DNA of 6,361 nucleotides, taken from positions 1-6,361 of the forward strand of contig JAITBC010000099.1 in assembly GCA_031283785.1 (NCBI GenBank), written 5' to 3'. Shown here piece after piece: positions 1 through 6,196 of the stretch (position 1 is its first letter; the number at the start of each line of letters is the position of its first letter). Below the pieces are notes generated by a model. The model made no database searches. It was given only the letters and a program-made list of their open reading frames with translations, and was not told where the DNA came from. The DNA is from Tannerella sp. GTDB lineage: Bacteria > Bacteroidota > Bacteroidia > Bacteroidales > Tannerellaceae. The translations under genes and the position numbers were made by a program.

Positions 1-112
1 GAGAGAGAGATTAAATGCCTGGAAACAAGCATTTTACGCAAGGAAAAATATAATATTAACGTTATATATTGCTGCTTCATATTTTATTATGAGTGGTTTT
101 TTGTGTCCGTCC

Positions 113-135
113 GCACGATTTTTGGTCGTGCACGA
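113..135. promoter_or_regulatory. Palindrome TCGTGCACGA with an upstream half-site, possible operator or hairpin
   Basis: Positions 126-135 read TCGTGCACGA, a perfect 10-bp palindrome. The half-site GCACGA also occurs at 113-118, in direct orientation to the right half (130-135) and inverted to the left half (126-131). The 113-118 copy can therefore pair with 126-131, extended by two T-G wobbles, to form a hairpin with a 3-nt loop (121-123). The palindrome ends one base before the candidate -7 element at 137. That is a suitable place for a DNA-bound regulator, but the function is inferred only from position and symmetry. An alternative is a weak terminator of an upstream gene, since a T-rich run follows at 139-143. 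Confidence 0.35.
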
Positions 136-136
136 A

Positions 137-144
137 TATTTTTG
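137..144 (+). promoter_or_regulatory. Candidate -7 promoter element (TAnnTTTG) for the susCD operon
   Basis: TATTTTTG matches the Bacteroidota -7 consensus TAnnTTTG exactly. It is the only exact match I found by eye on the plus strand upstream of susC. A start site near 150 would give a leader of roughly 145 nt. The usual -33 TTTG is missing at the expected distance: the nearest TTTG (121-124) is too close and the next (100-103) too far. Either the promoter depends on an activator or alternative sigma factor, or the -7 match is fortuitous. Confidence 0.45.
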
Positions 145-159
145 TCTAACTGTTAAAAG

Positions 160-184
160 AAGGAGGTAACTTATGGAATAATAA
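160..184 (+). promoter_or_regulatory. Perfect Shine-Dalgarno site followed by a two-codon ORF (Met-Glu-stop-stop)
   Basis: AAGGAGGT at 160-167 is fully complementary to the conserved anti-Shine-Dalgarno end of 16S rRNA. Five bases later comes ATG (173-175), then GAA, TAA and TAA. This is a textbook ribosome-binding site feeding a reading frame of only two sense codons. Neither large coding start in the window uses such a site, in line with the general lack of Shine-Dalgarno use in Bacteroidota. Possible roles are ribosome loading or stalling in the leader, mRNA protection, or a remnant of a lost gene start. A chance purine-rich stretch cannot be excluded. Confidence 0.4.
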
Positions 185-200
185 AAGAAGAAATCAAAAC

Positions 201-257
201 ATGGTGTTAAAGCATAAGATGCCTGAGAACACTGAAACAAACAAACAAACAAATTAA
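201..257 (+). CDS. Possible 18-codon upstream ORF in the susC leader
   Basis: ATG at 201 opens an 18-residue frame (begins MVLKHKMPEN, ends NKQTN) that stops at TAA 255-257. It lies in the same frame as the susC-like gene, whose ATG is 40 nt further on at 297, and its stop is the nearest in-frame stop upstream of susC. Its 3' half is made by the AAAC repeat, so its sequence is low in complexity. No Shine-Dalgarno site precedes it. I do not recognise the peptide, and it may well not be translated; it is listed because it could affect leader behaviour. Confidence 0.15.
   Translation: MVLKHKMPENTETNKQTN
235..253 (+). repeat. AAAC tetranucleotide repeat (4.75 units)
   Basis: Four full AAAC units and a partial fifth (AAA) run from 235 to 253 in the predicted susC leader, 44 nt before the start codon. 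Tetranucleotide tracts are prone to slipped-strand length change, but tracts known to vary in phase are usually longer. A change in length would alter the leader and the frame of the small upstream ORF, not the susC protein itself. Confidence 0.7.
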
Positions 258-296
258 ATAAATTATAATTATAAATACTTACTAAATTTAAATTCT

Positions 297-3200
297 ATGT
301 ATAGAAATTTTATAAAAATAAGGAACTTATCCTGTTTTCTGATAAAACCGGTCGGTTTTTTAGCGATGGTTTTATTTTTTAGTTTTGGTGTTTTGTCTGC
401 CGGTGCGCAGCAATTCACTGTTACCGGAATCACTTCTGATGATTCCGGAGAAATACTTCCCGGAGTAACTGTTGCTGTCAAAGGGACAAGTACGGGAGTA
501 GTAAGCGATACCGACGGGAAATATGCTGTTACTGTACCCGGCAGGGATGCAGTATTGGTATTTTCTTATGTCGGATATAATCAGCAGGAAATTCTCGTAG
601 GCAATCAAACTGTTATCAATGTTCAACTTAAATCAGATACCGAACTTGAAGAAATTGTTGTAACAAGTTTGGGTATTACCAAAGAAGCCCGTGCTGTAGG
701 ATATGCTGTAACCTCCATTAAATCGACAGAGTTGACTAAAGTGGGGACGCCAAACTTTGCCACGGCTTTGTATGGAAAAGCCCCCGGCGTTCGCATTCAG
801 CAAGTGCAGGGGGGCAGTATTGCCGGCGTATCTATCACGGTACGCGGGTTGAGTTCCATTACCGGAAGCACTCAGCCATTGGTGGTTATGAACGGCGTGC
901 CGATTCGTAACGGTGGTACAGGCTCCGGCAATGAGTCTACTTATGCGGAATTTGGCGGTGAAGGACGTATTCGAGGTAACGGATTGATTGATATCAACCC
1001 TGAAGACATCGAAGACCTCACAATTCTGAAAGGCGCTGCCGCTACCGCACTCTACGGTTCGGAAGCTGCCAACGGCGTAGTGATGATTACCAGCAAACGT
1101 GCGAAAAAAGGCGAAGGTATTAGCGTAGATTTCAACGCATCTCTGACGGTGAATAAAGTGGCTTATGTACCCAAACTTCAGACAGAATATGGACCCGGCG
1201 ACTGGGTAGCGAATTACGGAGAATATGAAAAGAAATCCGGAGGATTCACTCAAGTAACGTACAACGGACAAACATATGAAAGCCTCAGGTATGGAAGAAA
1301 TGCAGGTAACAAACCTCAATGGGGACCGGCTTACGACGGACGGCAGGTGTTGTACTGGGACGGTAAAGTGCGTCCTTACAGTCCATATACCGACGACCCA
1401 TGGCAGGAATTATTCCGCACAGGTATAAACGAAAACTACAATATTGCAATCAACTATGGAAGCGAAAAAGCGTCAACGCGTTTTTCGTATACCTATAATC
1501 ACGAAATTCCGAATGCGCTGGTTGGAAATTATGCCAAACATAATTTTAATCTTGTAGGGACATTTAATCTTTTAAAGAATGTGAGCGTCGATTATTCGGC
1601 AAACTATGTTGTTCAGAACATCGAAGACCGTGCGTCAGGCGATAAAGCGGCGCTTGGTTTATACGCTTCATGGGCAGATGCATTCGGTTCGTTTATGGAT
1701 GTATCGTTGATAAAGAAAATGTATAAGACCAGTCTTGGCTACAAAACCACCGCTTTGGGAGGCGACAGAACCATTACGCCGGACGAAGTATTCATATTCT
1801 CAAGAGATGAAACGGAAATACGGGGGTTAGCCGACTTTTTCTGGAATAATTATGAAAGACACATGAAGGAAACGTCGAATCGTATTATTGCAAGTGTTGC
1901 TCCGCAATGGAAAATTGTGGACTGGTTGACTTTGCGCGGACGTATGTCAACCGACATTACTGCCGACAAGGAAGACTACAAGCAGGCGACCGAACGTCCA
2001 TTAGCCCTTTTCGACCCCAGTGGCAGTTTTTCCGTTACTCAACGCCGGTATGATATCATGTATGGCGACGTTATGCTATTGGTCAATAAAAATTTGACCG
2101 ACAAGTTAAATTTGTCAGCCAATTTCGGATGGCAGGGACGCTACGAAAACATGTTGAATATACGTTCGTGGACTGATGGAGGTTTAGCTTCCGAAAACTG
2201 GTTTTCTCTGCAAGCCAGCCGTTATCAGGCAAGAACCGAATATCAGACACGCGAACTCCTGAAAACGGCTTATGTCGGTACTGTCGGCTTGTCGTGGGAT
2301 AACTATTTGTATTTAGATATAACAGGACGTCAGGAAAAAACATCGACTTTGCAGAACGGAAAAAATGTTTACTTTTATCCTTCGTTAAGTGGCAGTTTTA
2401 TCATCACCGACGCCTTTAGAGACCTGCTGCCCGGGTGGTGGGAATACGGTAAATTACGGACTTCATACGGTATTGTAGGTAATGCGCCAAATGTGTATCA
2501 AGCCAATGTCGTTTATGAACAAGGTTCGGAAAACGGATATACTTACAACCATATACCGGGTACTCTTGGAAATTCGGCGCTTGTTCCCGAAACAACGAAA
2601 GAGTTTGAAATCGGATTTGAAAGCAAATTCGCCAAAAATCGACTGGGATTGGAATTGACTTATTACAACCGCAAAATCAGCGATATGCTTTTAGAAACGC
2701 CACAAGCTATTTCTTCGGGCGCCAGCAGAATATGGCTCAATGTAGGTTCGATGAAAAACTACGGAATGGAATTCAATTTGTACGGGACTCCTGTCCTTAC
2801 TAAAGATTTCTCATGGACGAGCACGTTCAATATATCGCGTAACTACAATGAAGTGACTTACCTGATAGATGGGGTCGATTTCATTCAGAATGTAGGTTGG
2901 GGAGGCGATGTTGTTCTGCTGCGTTCGTATGTAGGACGACCGATGGGCGATTTTTATGTACAGACGGCAAAAAGAGACGCTAACGGTAATAAATTGATTG
3001 ACAATAACGGATATTATGCCAACGATGCCGAAAGAGCAAACGCAGGAAATTCTATGCCTTTGGTGATAGGAGGATTTATCAATCAGTTTACCTACAAACG
3101 ATTCTTCCTTGATGTATTAGTCGATTATTCAATTGGCGGCAAAGTATTCAACGAAATGTATCAGTATGCTTCAAGTCAAGGACTGACTGAAGTAACGCTG

Positions 3201-3710
3201 GAAAACAGGTCAACCGAAAGAGGCGGACTGTCGTATTATTTCCCGGATGATAATAATGGAGGGAAAGCCGTTGCCATAGCCTCGACTGCATCGAACGGAC
3301 CAAGCGGCGAGCGTGTGTATCACAATGGCGTGATTCAGGAAGGAATTGTAGAGAGCACCGGACAAAAAAATGAGCAGATAGTGCCTGTTGACAAGATGAC
3401 AGCGGATACTTATGCATGGGGTACGAGCGGTACTCAATACACAGGCGAACGTGCCATTTTTGACAAAACGTATGTAAAATTGCGTGAATTGGCATTTGGT
3501 TATACATTGCCGCAATCCGTATCGTCGAAGTTCGGGTGCAAAAAACTGCAACTGTCGGTGTTTGGACGCAACCTGTTCTACATCTACAAGGCAATGCCCG
3601 ACTGGGACGCCGAATCAAGCGTAGGAACAAGTTGGACAAATCAGGCTCAGATAGGCGGTTCTACGGCTCCGACACGCAGTTTCGGATTCTCGTTAAGAGC
3701 AAATTTTTAA
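297..3710 (+). CDS. SusC/RagA-family TonB-dependent outer-membrane transporter
   Basis: This 1137-residue protein is the outer-membrane channel of a SusCD uptake complex and imports a ligand into the periplasm with TonB/ExbBD energy. Seen in order: a signal peptide (hydrophobic core about 20-33, likely cut after AGA at residue 37); a carboxypeptidase-regulatory-like beta domain (about 41-112, with the motif LPGVTVAVKGTSTG); a TonB-box-like stretch ELEEIVVTSLGITKE (116-130), the usual SusC signature; a plug domain (about 130-270, with DINPEDIEDLTILKGAAATA and ALYGSEAANGVVMITSKR); and a beta-barrel to the C-terminus, ending in the aromatic residue F. There is no STN domain between signal peptide and beta domain, so direct signalling to a FecR-type anti-sigma factor is not expected. 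Length is normal for the family. ATG 297 is preferred: an in-frame stop lies at 255-257, and the next Met (24) would cut into the signal peptide. The substrate cannot be inferred. The family call is very secure. Confidence 0.97.
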   Translation: MYRNFIKIRNLSCFLIKPVGFLAMVLFFSFGVLSAGAQQFTVTGITSDDSGEILPGVTVAVKGTSTGVVSDTDGKYAVTVPGRDAVLVFSYVGYNQQEILVGNQTVINVQLKSDTELEEIVVTSLGITKEARAVGYAVTSIKSTELTKVGTPNFATALYGKAPGVRIQQVQGGSIAGVSITVRGLSSITGSTQPLVVMNGVPIRNGGTGSGNESTYAEFGGEGRIRGNGLIDINPEDIEDLTILKGAAATALYGSEAANGVVMITSKRAKKGEGISVDFNASLTVNKVAYVPKLQTEYGPGDWVANYGEYEKKSGGFTQVTYNGQTYESLRYGRNAGNKPQWGPAYDGRQVLYWDGKVRPYSPYTDDPWQELFRTGINENYNIAINYGSEKASTRFSYTYNHEIPNALVGNYAKHNFNLVGTFNLLKNVSVDYSANYVVQNIEDRASGDKAALGLYASWADAFGSFMDVSLIKKMYKTSLGYKTTALGGDRTITPDEVFIFSRDETEIRGLADFFWNNYERHMKETSNRIIASVAPQWKIVDWLTLRGRMSTDITADKEDYKQATERPLALFDPSGSFSVTQRRYDIMYGDVMLLVNKNLTDKLNLSANFGWQGRYENMLNIRSWTDGGLASENWFSLQASRYQARTEYQTRELLKTAYVGTVGLSWDNYLYLDITGRQEKTSTLQNGKNVYFYPSLSGSFIITDAFRDLLPGWWEYGKLRTSYGIVGNAPNVYQANVVYEQGSENGYTYNHIPGTLGNSALVPETTKEFEIGFESKFAKNRLGLELTYYNRKISDMLLETPQAISSGASRIWLNVGSMKNYGMEFNLYGTPVLTKDFSWTSTFNISRNYNEVTYLIDGVDFIQNVGWGGDVVLLRSYVGRPMGDFYVQTAKRDANGNKLIDNNGYYANDAERANAGNSMPLVIGGFINQFTYKRFFLDVLVDYSIGGKVFNEMYQYASSQGLTEVTLENRSTERGGLSYYFPDDNNGGKAVAIASTASNGPSGERVYHNGVIQEGIVESTGQKNEQIVPVDKMTADTYAWGTSGTQYTGERAIFDKTYVKLRELAFGYTLPQSVSSKFGCKKLQLSVFGRNLFYIYKAMPDWDAESSVGTSWTNQAQIGGSTAPTRSFGFSLRANF

Positions 3711-3739
3711 TTTAAATCGAATTTTAAAAAGATTAGAAC

Positions 3740-5488
3740 ATGAAAAAAATAATATTTTCGATAGTTATCGCATCTGTAATGTTCGTAACCAATGGATGTA
3801 CGGATGAGGATTATGACAGCAAATTTCTTGACCCGACAAAAGTAACTTCTGTGTCGGTTCCAAAACTGATGACCGGAGTATTCTTGCGTGCAAACAGTTA
3901 CACTTCTTATGGTTATTACCGTTATTTTGCATTTGAGCCCATATTCATGGGCAAATATTCGCAAACATTCGGATATGGCTATAGTTCAAGTATGTACATC
4001 CCAGGATGGGAAAGTTATGCCGAAGGGCAATATGGTAATTTTTATGGCTGTTTTTCAGACTATGTGGGATTGGTCAACGAATATGAAAAATTAAGCGATG
4101 GGGAAAAAACATCGTTCGAATCTTTCAAGTTAGCTGCCATGGTACATTTATACGACTGGTTGTTAGCATGTGTGGATATGTTCGGCGACATGCCGTTCAC
4201 CGAAGCCGGCAAACTTCCTATCACCATGGATATAACCGGTTCACAGGCAGTTTATGACAAGGCGGAAGATATCTATTCAAAAGTAATGGACGAATTGAAA
4301 GCAGCAGCACAGCGATTTAACAGTTCGGATATTGTAAAATTGAGCAGTTTTAACAGTCACGACCTGATTAATCGAGGCGATTTCGACAAATGGGCGAGAT
4401 ATGCCAATTCGTTGCGCTTACGCGCTGCTGTACGTATTGCACAACACGGTACACTGACTGCAAAAGGGATAGAAACGATTTCAGAAATACTTGGAAATCC
4501 AGATAAATATCCGATAGTTGAATCCAATAACTACAATATTTTCCCGTGGAATGCAAAGGCAGGCGGCTGGAATTTGAGAGGCGGAGGAGGATTTGACTGG
4601 ACTTCATGCCGTCTGGCTTCAGGACCTGTTATTGACAGAATGTTGAGCAACGGCAGTTATTTTGAAGAAGCCCCTGCAACGGCAGGTAAATATGTGGATG
4701 GTACGGACGACCCGAGAATCCTGCTGCTTTACACTCTTCGTTCCGGAGAGGAAACTGATGGACCTCAAAAATATAAATATGAGGATATCCTTGCAGGCGA
4801 AACGAAACCGTTGTATTTTCATGGCGCATACCCTTATGGAAATGACGTGTCGGCTTATGCATCAAGTCCTTTTTCGGAAATTGTTGAACAGGGTTTCTTT
4901 CGCAACAATTACGAATTTGAACACGTGCTAATGACCGCATCGGAAGTTTTGTTATGCATAGCCGAAGCCTATCATCGCGGTTGGGGCGTGGCAAAAGACG
5001 ATGGCGAAGCGGAAAGGTATTTTAAGGAAGCTGTCAAACAGTCTATTCTGTTGTACTATCACTGGAACGAGATAAGCGACCAGCCGAATACAAAAAACGT
5101 CCCGACGCCAGACATTGCAACTATCGAAGCATTTGCCGCTGCAAGATGGGCGTCGAGCGTCAATCCTGCGATTCCTTACGATGCTGCCGACCCGAAACTG
5201 GATGCTATCCTGACTCAGAAATGGCTGCACTGGGGTATCTTTTTCCCGCGTCAATGCTGGAGCCAGCTCCGTCGGACAGGACTGCCGAAACTTATCTATC
5301 CGAACAGCGGCAGCGAACTGTTGCCATGGGCGCCCGACAGGTGGAGATATCCGGTAGATGAACGCAGCTACAATCAAAATTATCCGGGTGAAGCAGTGGA
5401 TACGTATTATAACAAACTCTTTTGGGCTGACCCGAATGGGATGCGTCATTCCGTTAAAAACGGCGATACATGGACTGATCAGTATTAA
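3740..5488 (+). CDS. SusD/RagB-like substrate-binding lipoprotein (SusD-like_2 type)
   Basis: This 582-residue protein is the surface lipoprotein that caps the SusC barrel and captures ligand. It starts 29 nt after the susC stop, so the two are almost certainly co-transcribed. The N-terminus is a lipoprotein signal with the lipidated cysteine at residue 20 (VTNGC). The acidic TDEDYD after it fits the surface-export signal of Bacteroidota lipoproteins. Family-typical segments are YDWLLACVDMFGDMPFTEA (138-156), YDKAEDIYSKVMDELKAA (172-189), GDFDKWARYANSLRLRAAVR (213-232), TASEVLLCIAEAYHRGW (399-415) and WSQLRRTGLPKL (507-518), followed by RYPVDER (536-542). These match the SusD-like_2 group of helical TPR-rich binding proteins more than classical SusD; this assignment rests on remembered motifs. 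Residue -3 of the lipobox is Thr, slightly off consensus. The protein looks full-length. Its ligand is unknown, and glycan binding should not be assumed. Confidence 0.95.
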   Translation: MKKIIFSIVIASVMFVTNGCTDEDYDSKFLDPTKVTSVSVPKLMTGVFLRANSYTSYGYYRYFAFEPIFMGKYSQTFGYGYSSSMYIPGWESYAEGQYGNFYGCFSDYVGLVNEYEKLSDGEKTSFESFKLAAMVHLYDWLLACVDMFGDMPFTEAGKLPITMDITGSQAVYDKAEDIYSKVMDELKAAAQRFNSSDIVKLSSFNSHDLINRGDFDKWARYANSLRLRAAVRIAQHGTLTAKGIETISEILGNPDKYPIVESNNYNIFPWNAKAGGWNLRGGGGFDWTSCRLASGPVIDRMLSNGSYFEEAPATAGKYVDGTDDPRILLLYTLRSGEETDGPQKYKYEDILAGETKPLYFHGAYPYGNDVSAYASSPFSEIVEQGFFRNNYEFEHVLMTASEVLLCIAEAYHRGWGVAKDDGEAERYFKEAVKQSILLYYHWNEISDQPNTKNVPTPDIATIEAFAAARWASSVNPAIPYDAADPKLDAILTQKWLHWGIFFPRQCWSQLRRTGLPKLIYPNSGSELLPWAPDRWRYPVDERSYNQNYPGEAVDTYYNKLFWADPNGMRHSVKNGDTWTDQY

Positions 5489-5501
5489 CAAAACTGTCTT
5501 T

Positions 5502-5514
5502 CCGGTTACACCGG
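5502..5514 (+). other. Small hairpin after the susD stop
   Basis: CCGGT (5502-5506) and ACCGG (5510-5514) form a 5-bp GC-rich stem around a 3-nt TAC loop, 13 nt after the susD stop codon. It has no T-tract, so it is not a terminator itself. It could shield the mRNA 3' end ahead of the terminator at 5528, or be incidental. Confidence 0.35.
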
Positions 5515-5527
5515 TATAATATTAATC

Positions 5528-5564
5528 AAGAGGTTGTCTGTTTTGTAAGGCAACCTCTTTTTTT
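5528..5564 (+). terminator. Intrinsic terminator of the susCD operon
   Basis: AAGAGGTTG (5528-5536) pairs perfectly with CAACCTCTT (5551-5559). The stem extends inward through T-G, C-G and T-A pairs (5537-5539 with 5548-5550), giving 12 bp around an 8-nt loop (5540-5547). A run of seven T (5558-5564) follows, partly within the stem base. It lies 39 nt after the susD stop, faces the same direction, and is a strong rho-independent terminator by structure. It sets the 3' end of the operon and shows that no further gene is co-transcribed unless there is readthrough. Confidence 0.9.
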
Positions 5565-5614
5565 GATGAATAATTACTGTTCGCACTAAAACGGATTTGG
5601 GCTGCAGGAAGCAG

Positions 5615-5645
5615 GTTTGCGACCTCGACGTTCTCGTCTGTGACC
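5615..5645 (+). repeat. Short degenerate direct repeat GTYTGYGACC, two copies
   Basis: GTTTGCGACC (5615-5624) recurs as GTCTGTGACC (5636-5645), 8 of 10 identical with both differences being C/T transitions, at a 21-nt spacing. The stretch between contains GACG-TTCT-CGTC (5627-5638), a 4-bp hairpin. From memory, GTTTGYRACC-like units are frequent in intergenic repeats of Bacteroidales, but I cannot verify that here. Confidence 0.35.
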
Positions 5646-5752
5646 ATAATAATCTGAGTTTTGGATAAAGAAACCTTATTTCTTCCTCATTTACATTGCC
5701 CGGATTCGTTCATCCAAAAATCAGGCTATTAGCACAGGGCAACGTCCAATGT

Positions 5753-5862
5753 CATCAAGTTAAGGATTTTCGTTTCCAGCGTCCCGTCAGGGATACGTCG
5801 CTCGGCAGAAACCGCTATAACCCTATGTTGCATCCTGTTAAGGATGCATCCCTGAGGAAAAC
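5753..5862 (+). repeat. Three degenerate copies of a CATCnnGTTAAGGAT repeat with stem-loops
   Basis: The 15-nt unit occurs at 5753-5767 (CATCAAGTTAAGGAT), 5780-5794 (CGTCCCGTCAGGGAT) and 5831-5845 (CATCCTGTTAAGGAT). Copies 1 and 3 match at 13 of 15 positions, copies 2 and 3 at 11 of 15; copies 2 and 3 differ only by transitions. Copies 2 and 3 stay similar over about 33 nt (5779-5811 and 5830-5862, 21 of 33 identical). Copy 3 is a hairpin: TGCATCCT (5829-5836), loop GTTA, AGGATGCA (5841-5848). Copy 2 forms a 4-bp stem with loop GTCA. Translated, copies 2 and 3 give PVRDTSLGR and PVKDASLRK. I recall such peptides in spurious Bacteroidales hypothetical proteins, which would mark a dispersed repeat family. 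Confidence 0.55.
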
Positions 5863-5985
5863 TTTAGTTCGGCGTATAGCCAGTGCTTTTTGCTGCAACC
5901 TTATCTCATTAAAACGCCTCGCATCATCTTCAAACTGTTTCGCAACGAGGCAAACCCGAAATTCAATAGGTTTCCTTATCAAAAC
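5815..5985 (-). pseudogene. Open minus-strand stretch, possible remnant of a protein or element
   Basis: On the minus strand, 56 sense codons run without a stop from just after a TAA (5986-5988) to TAG at 5815-5817. There is no ATG in frame and no recognisable domain. The middle part (including KQFEDDARRFNEIRLQQKA) is polar and helix-like, unlike random translation of A/T-rich DNA, while the last third reads into the repeat unit (LRDASLTGC). It may be the decayed end of a gene from a mobile element, or simply a repeat with protein-like bias. I do not recognise the family. Confidence 0.15.
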
Positions 5986-6017
5986 TTAGGTTAATAGACA
6001 ATTTGGGGATTATTCGT

Positions 6018-6043
6018 TCTCAACTTTTTTGAGACTTATTTTT
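6018..6043 (+). terminator. Terminator-like hairpin with T-rich tail
   Basis: TCTCAA (6018-6023) pairs with TTGAGA (6029-6034) around a 5-nt loop, and CTTATTTTT follows to 6043. The shape fits a plus-strand intrinsic terminator, but the 6-bp stem is weak and no gene is identified just upstream. It could back up the operon terminator, end a small RNA from 5566-6017, or be chance in A/T-rich DNA. Confidence 0.3.
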
Positions 6044-6087
6044 CGAAATTAGCGGATAAATTCAGCCGGATTCACAATATCTTTCCG

Positions 6088-6101
6088 TATTGCCGGCAAT
6101 A
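6088..6101. promoter_or_regulatory. 14-bp perfect palindrome TATTGCCGGCAATA
   Basis: The sequence is a perfect uninterrupted palindrome centred between 6094 and 6095, about 105 bp upstream of the predicted prs -7 element. Such dyads are typical binding sites for dimeric regulators. A 14-bp palindrome is, however, expected by chance about 0.4 times in a window of this size, so symmetry alone is weak evidence. Confidence 0.25.
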
Positions 6102-6136
6102 AAACTTCGGCAAAATAAATCGTTGTTAATCAAAAA

Positions 6137-6171
6137 GATTTTACCGTGAGAACATGGAATAGGGTAAAATC
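6137..6171. promoter_or_regulatory. 9-bp inverted repeat upstream of the prs promoter
   Basis: GATTTTACC (6137-6145) and GGTAAAATC (6163-6171) are exact inverted complements separated by 17 nt, centre to centre about two and a half helical turns. The right arm ends 25 bp before the candidate -7 element at 6197, so it reaches into the -33 region. The geometry suits a dimeric regulator. The long loop and missing T-tract make a terminator unlikely. Confidence 0.4.
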
Positions 6172-6196
6172 ATAAGCAAAATCAGAAATAATGGTT

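Larger units (their letters stand above)
1..296 (+). other. Non-coding region and leader upstream of the susC-like gene
   Basis: No convincing gene lies here. The window opens with five GA dinucleotides (1-10), which may continue beyond the edge. Positions 11-110 are A/T-rich. They include a weak hairpin (TCATA 77-81 with TATGA 88-92) followed by a run of T at 97-102, which could be the worn end of an upstream transcription unit, but the stem is short. From about 111 onward the region holds the promoter, palindrome, leader ORFs and tetranucleotide repeat listed separately. The last 40 bases before the susC start are almost pure A/T with no Shine-Dalgarno sequence, which is normal for Bacteroidota coding starts. 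Confidence 0.7.
5566..6190. other. Long intergenic region without a convincing gene, rich in degenerate repeats
   Basis: About 625 bases hold no gene I can support. A plus-strand open frame (about 5696-5989) has only a TTG start and merely translates the repeats. Within the region: a degenerate direct repeat GTTTGCGACC/GTCTGTGACC (5615-5624, 5636-5645); three copies of a CATCnnGTTAAGGAT-like unit (5753-5845); an open minus-strand stretch (5815-5985); a hairpin with T-rich tail (6018-6043); a 14-bp palindrome (6088-6101); and a 9-bp inverted repeat (6137-6171). The mix suggests decayed dispersed repeats or insertion-element debris, with regulatory sites for prs nearer the right end. Confidence 0.6.

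Noticed and set aside
15..232. ATGCCTG with similar flanks at 15-28 and 219-232
   Set aside because: Only 7 identical bases plus partial flank similarity; no structure links the two sites.
263..274. TTATAATTATAA palindrome before the susC start
   Set aside because: It lies in almost pure A/T sequence, where such palindromes arise easily by chance.
633..1319. Long minus-strand open frame (228 codons) inside the susC-like gene
   Set aside because: It is a shadow of the conserved plug-domain coding sequence; its Cys/His/Phe-rich composition and lack of a family argue against a gene.
3148..3639. Minus-strand open frame (163 codons) opposite the susC barrel end
   Set aside because: It overlaps strongly supported coding sequence on the other strand and shows no domain or promoter.
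4952..5491. Minus-strand open frame (179 codons) opposite the susD C-terminus
   Set aside because: It lies opposite conserved SusD motifs and is best explained as a shadow frame.
5696..5989. Plus-strand 97-codon open frame with TTG start
   Set aside because: It has no recognisable domain and a non-ATG start; its central residues are translations of the hairpin repeat (PVRDTSLGR, PVKDASLRK), and it sits in repeat debris.
6055..6133. Minus-strand open stretch ending in PAIRKDIVNPAEFIR
   Set aside because: It looks protein-like but is only about 26 codons, begins right after a stop, has no ATG and no family match I can recall.
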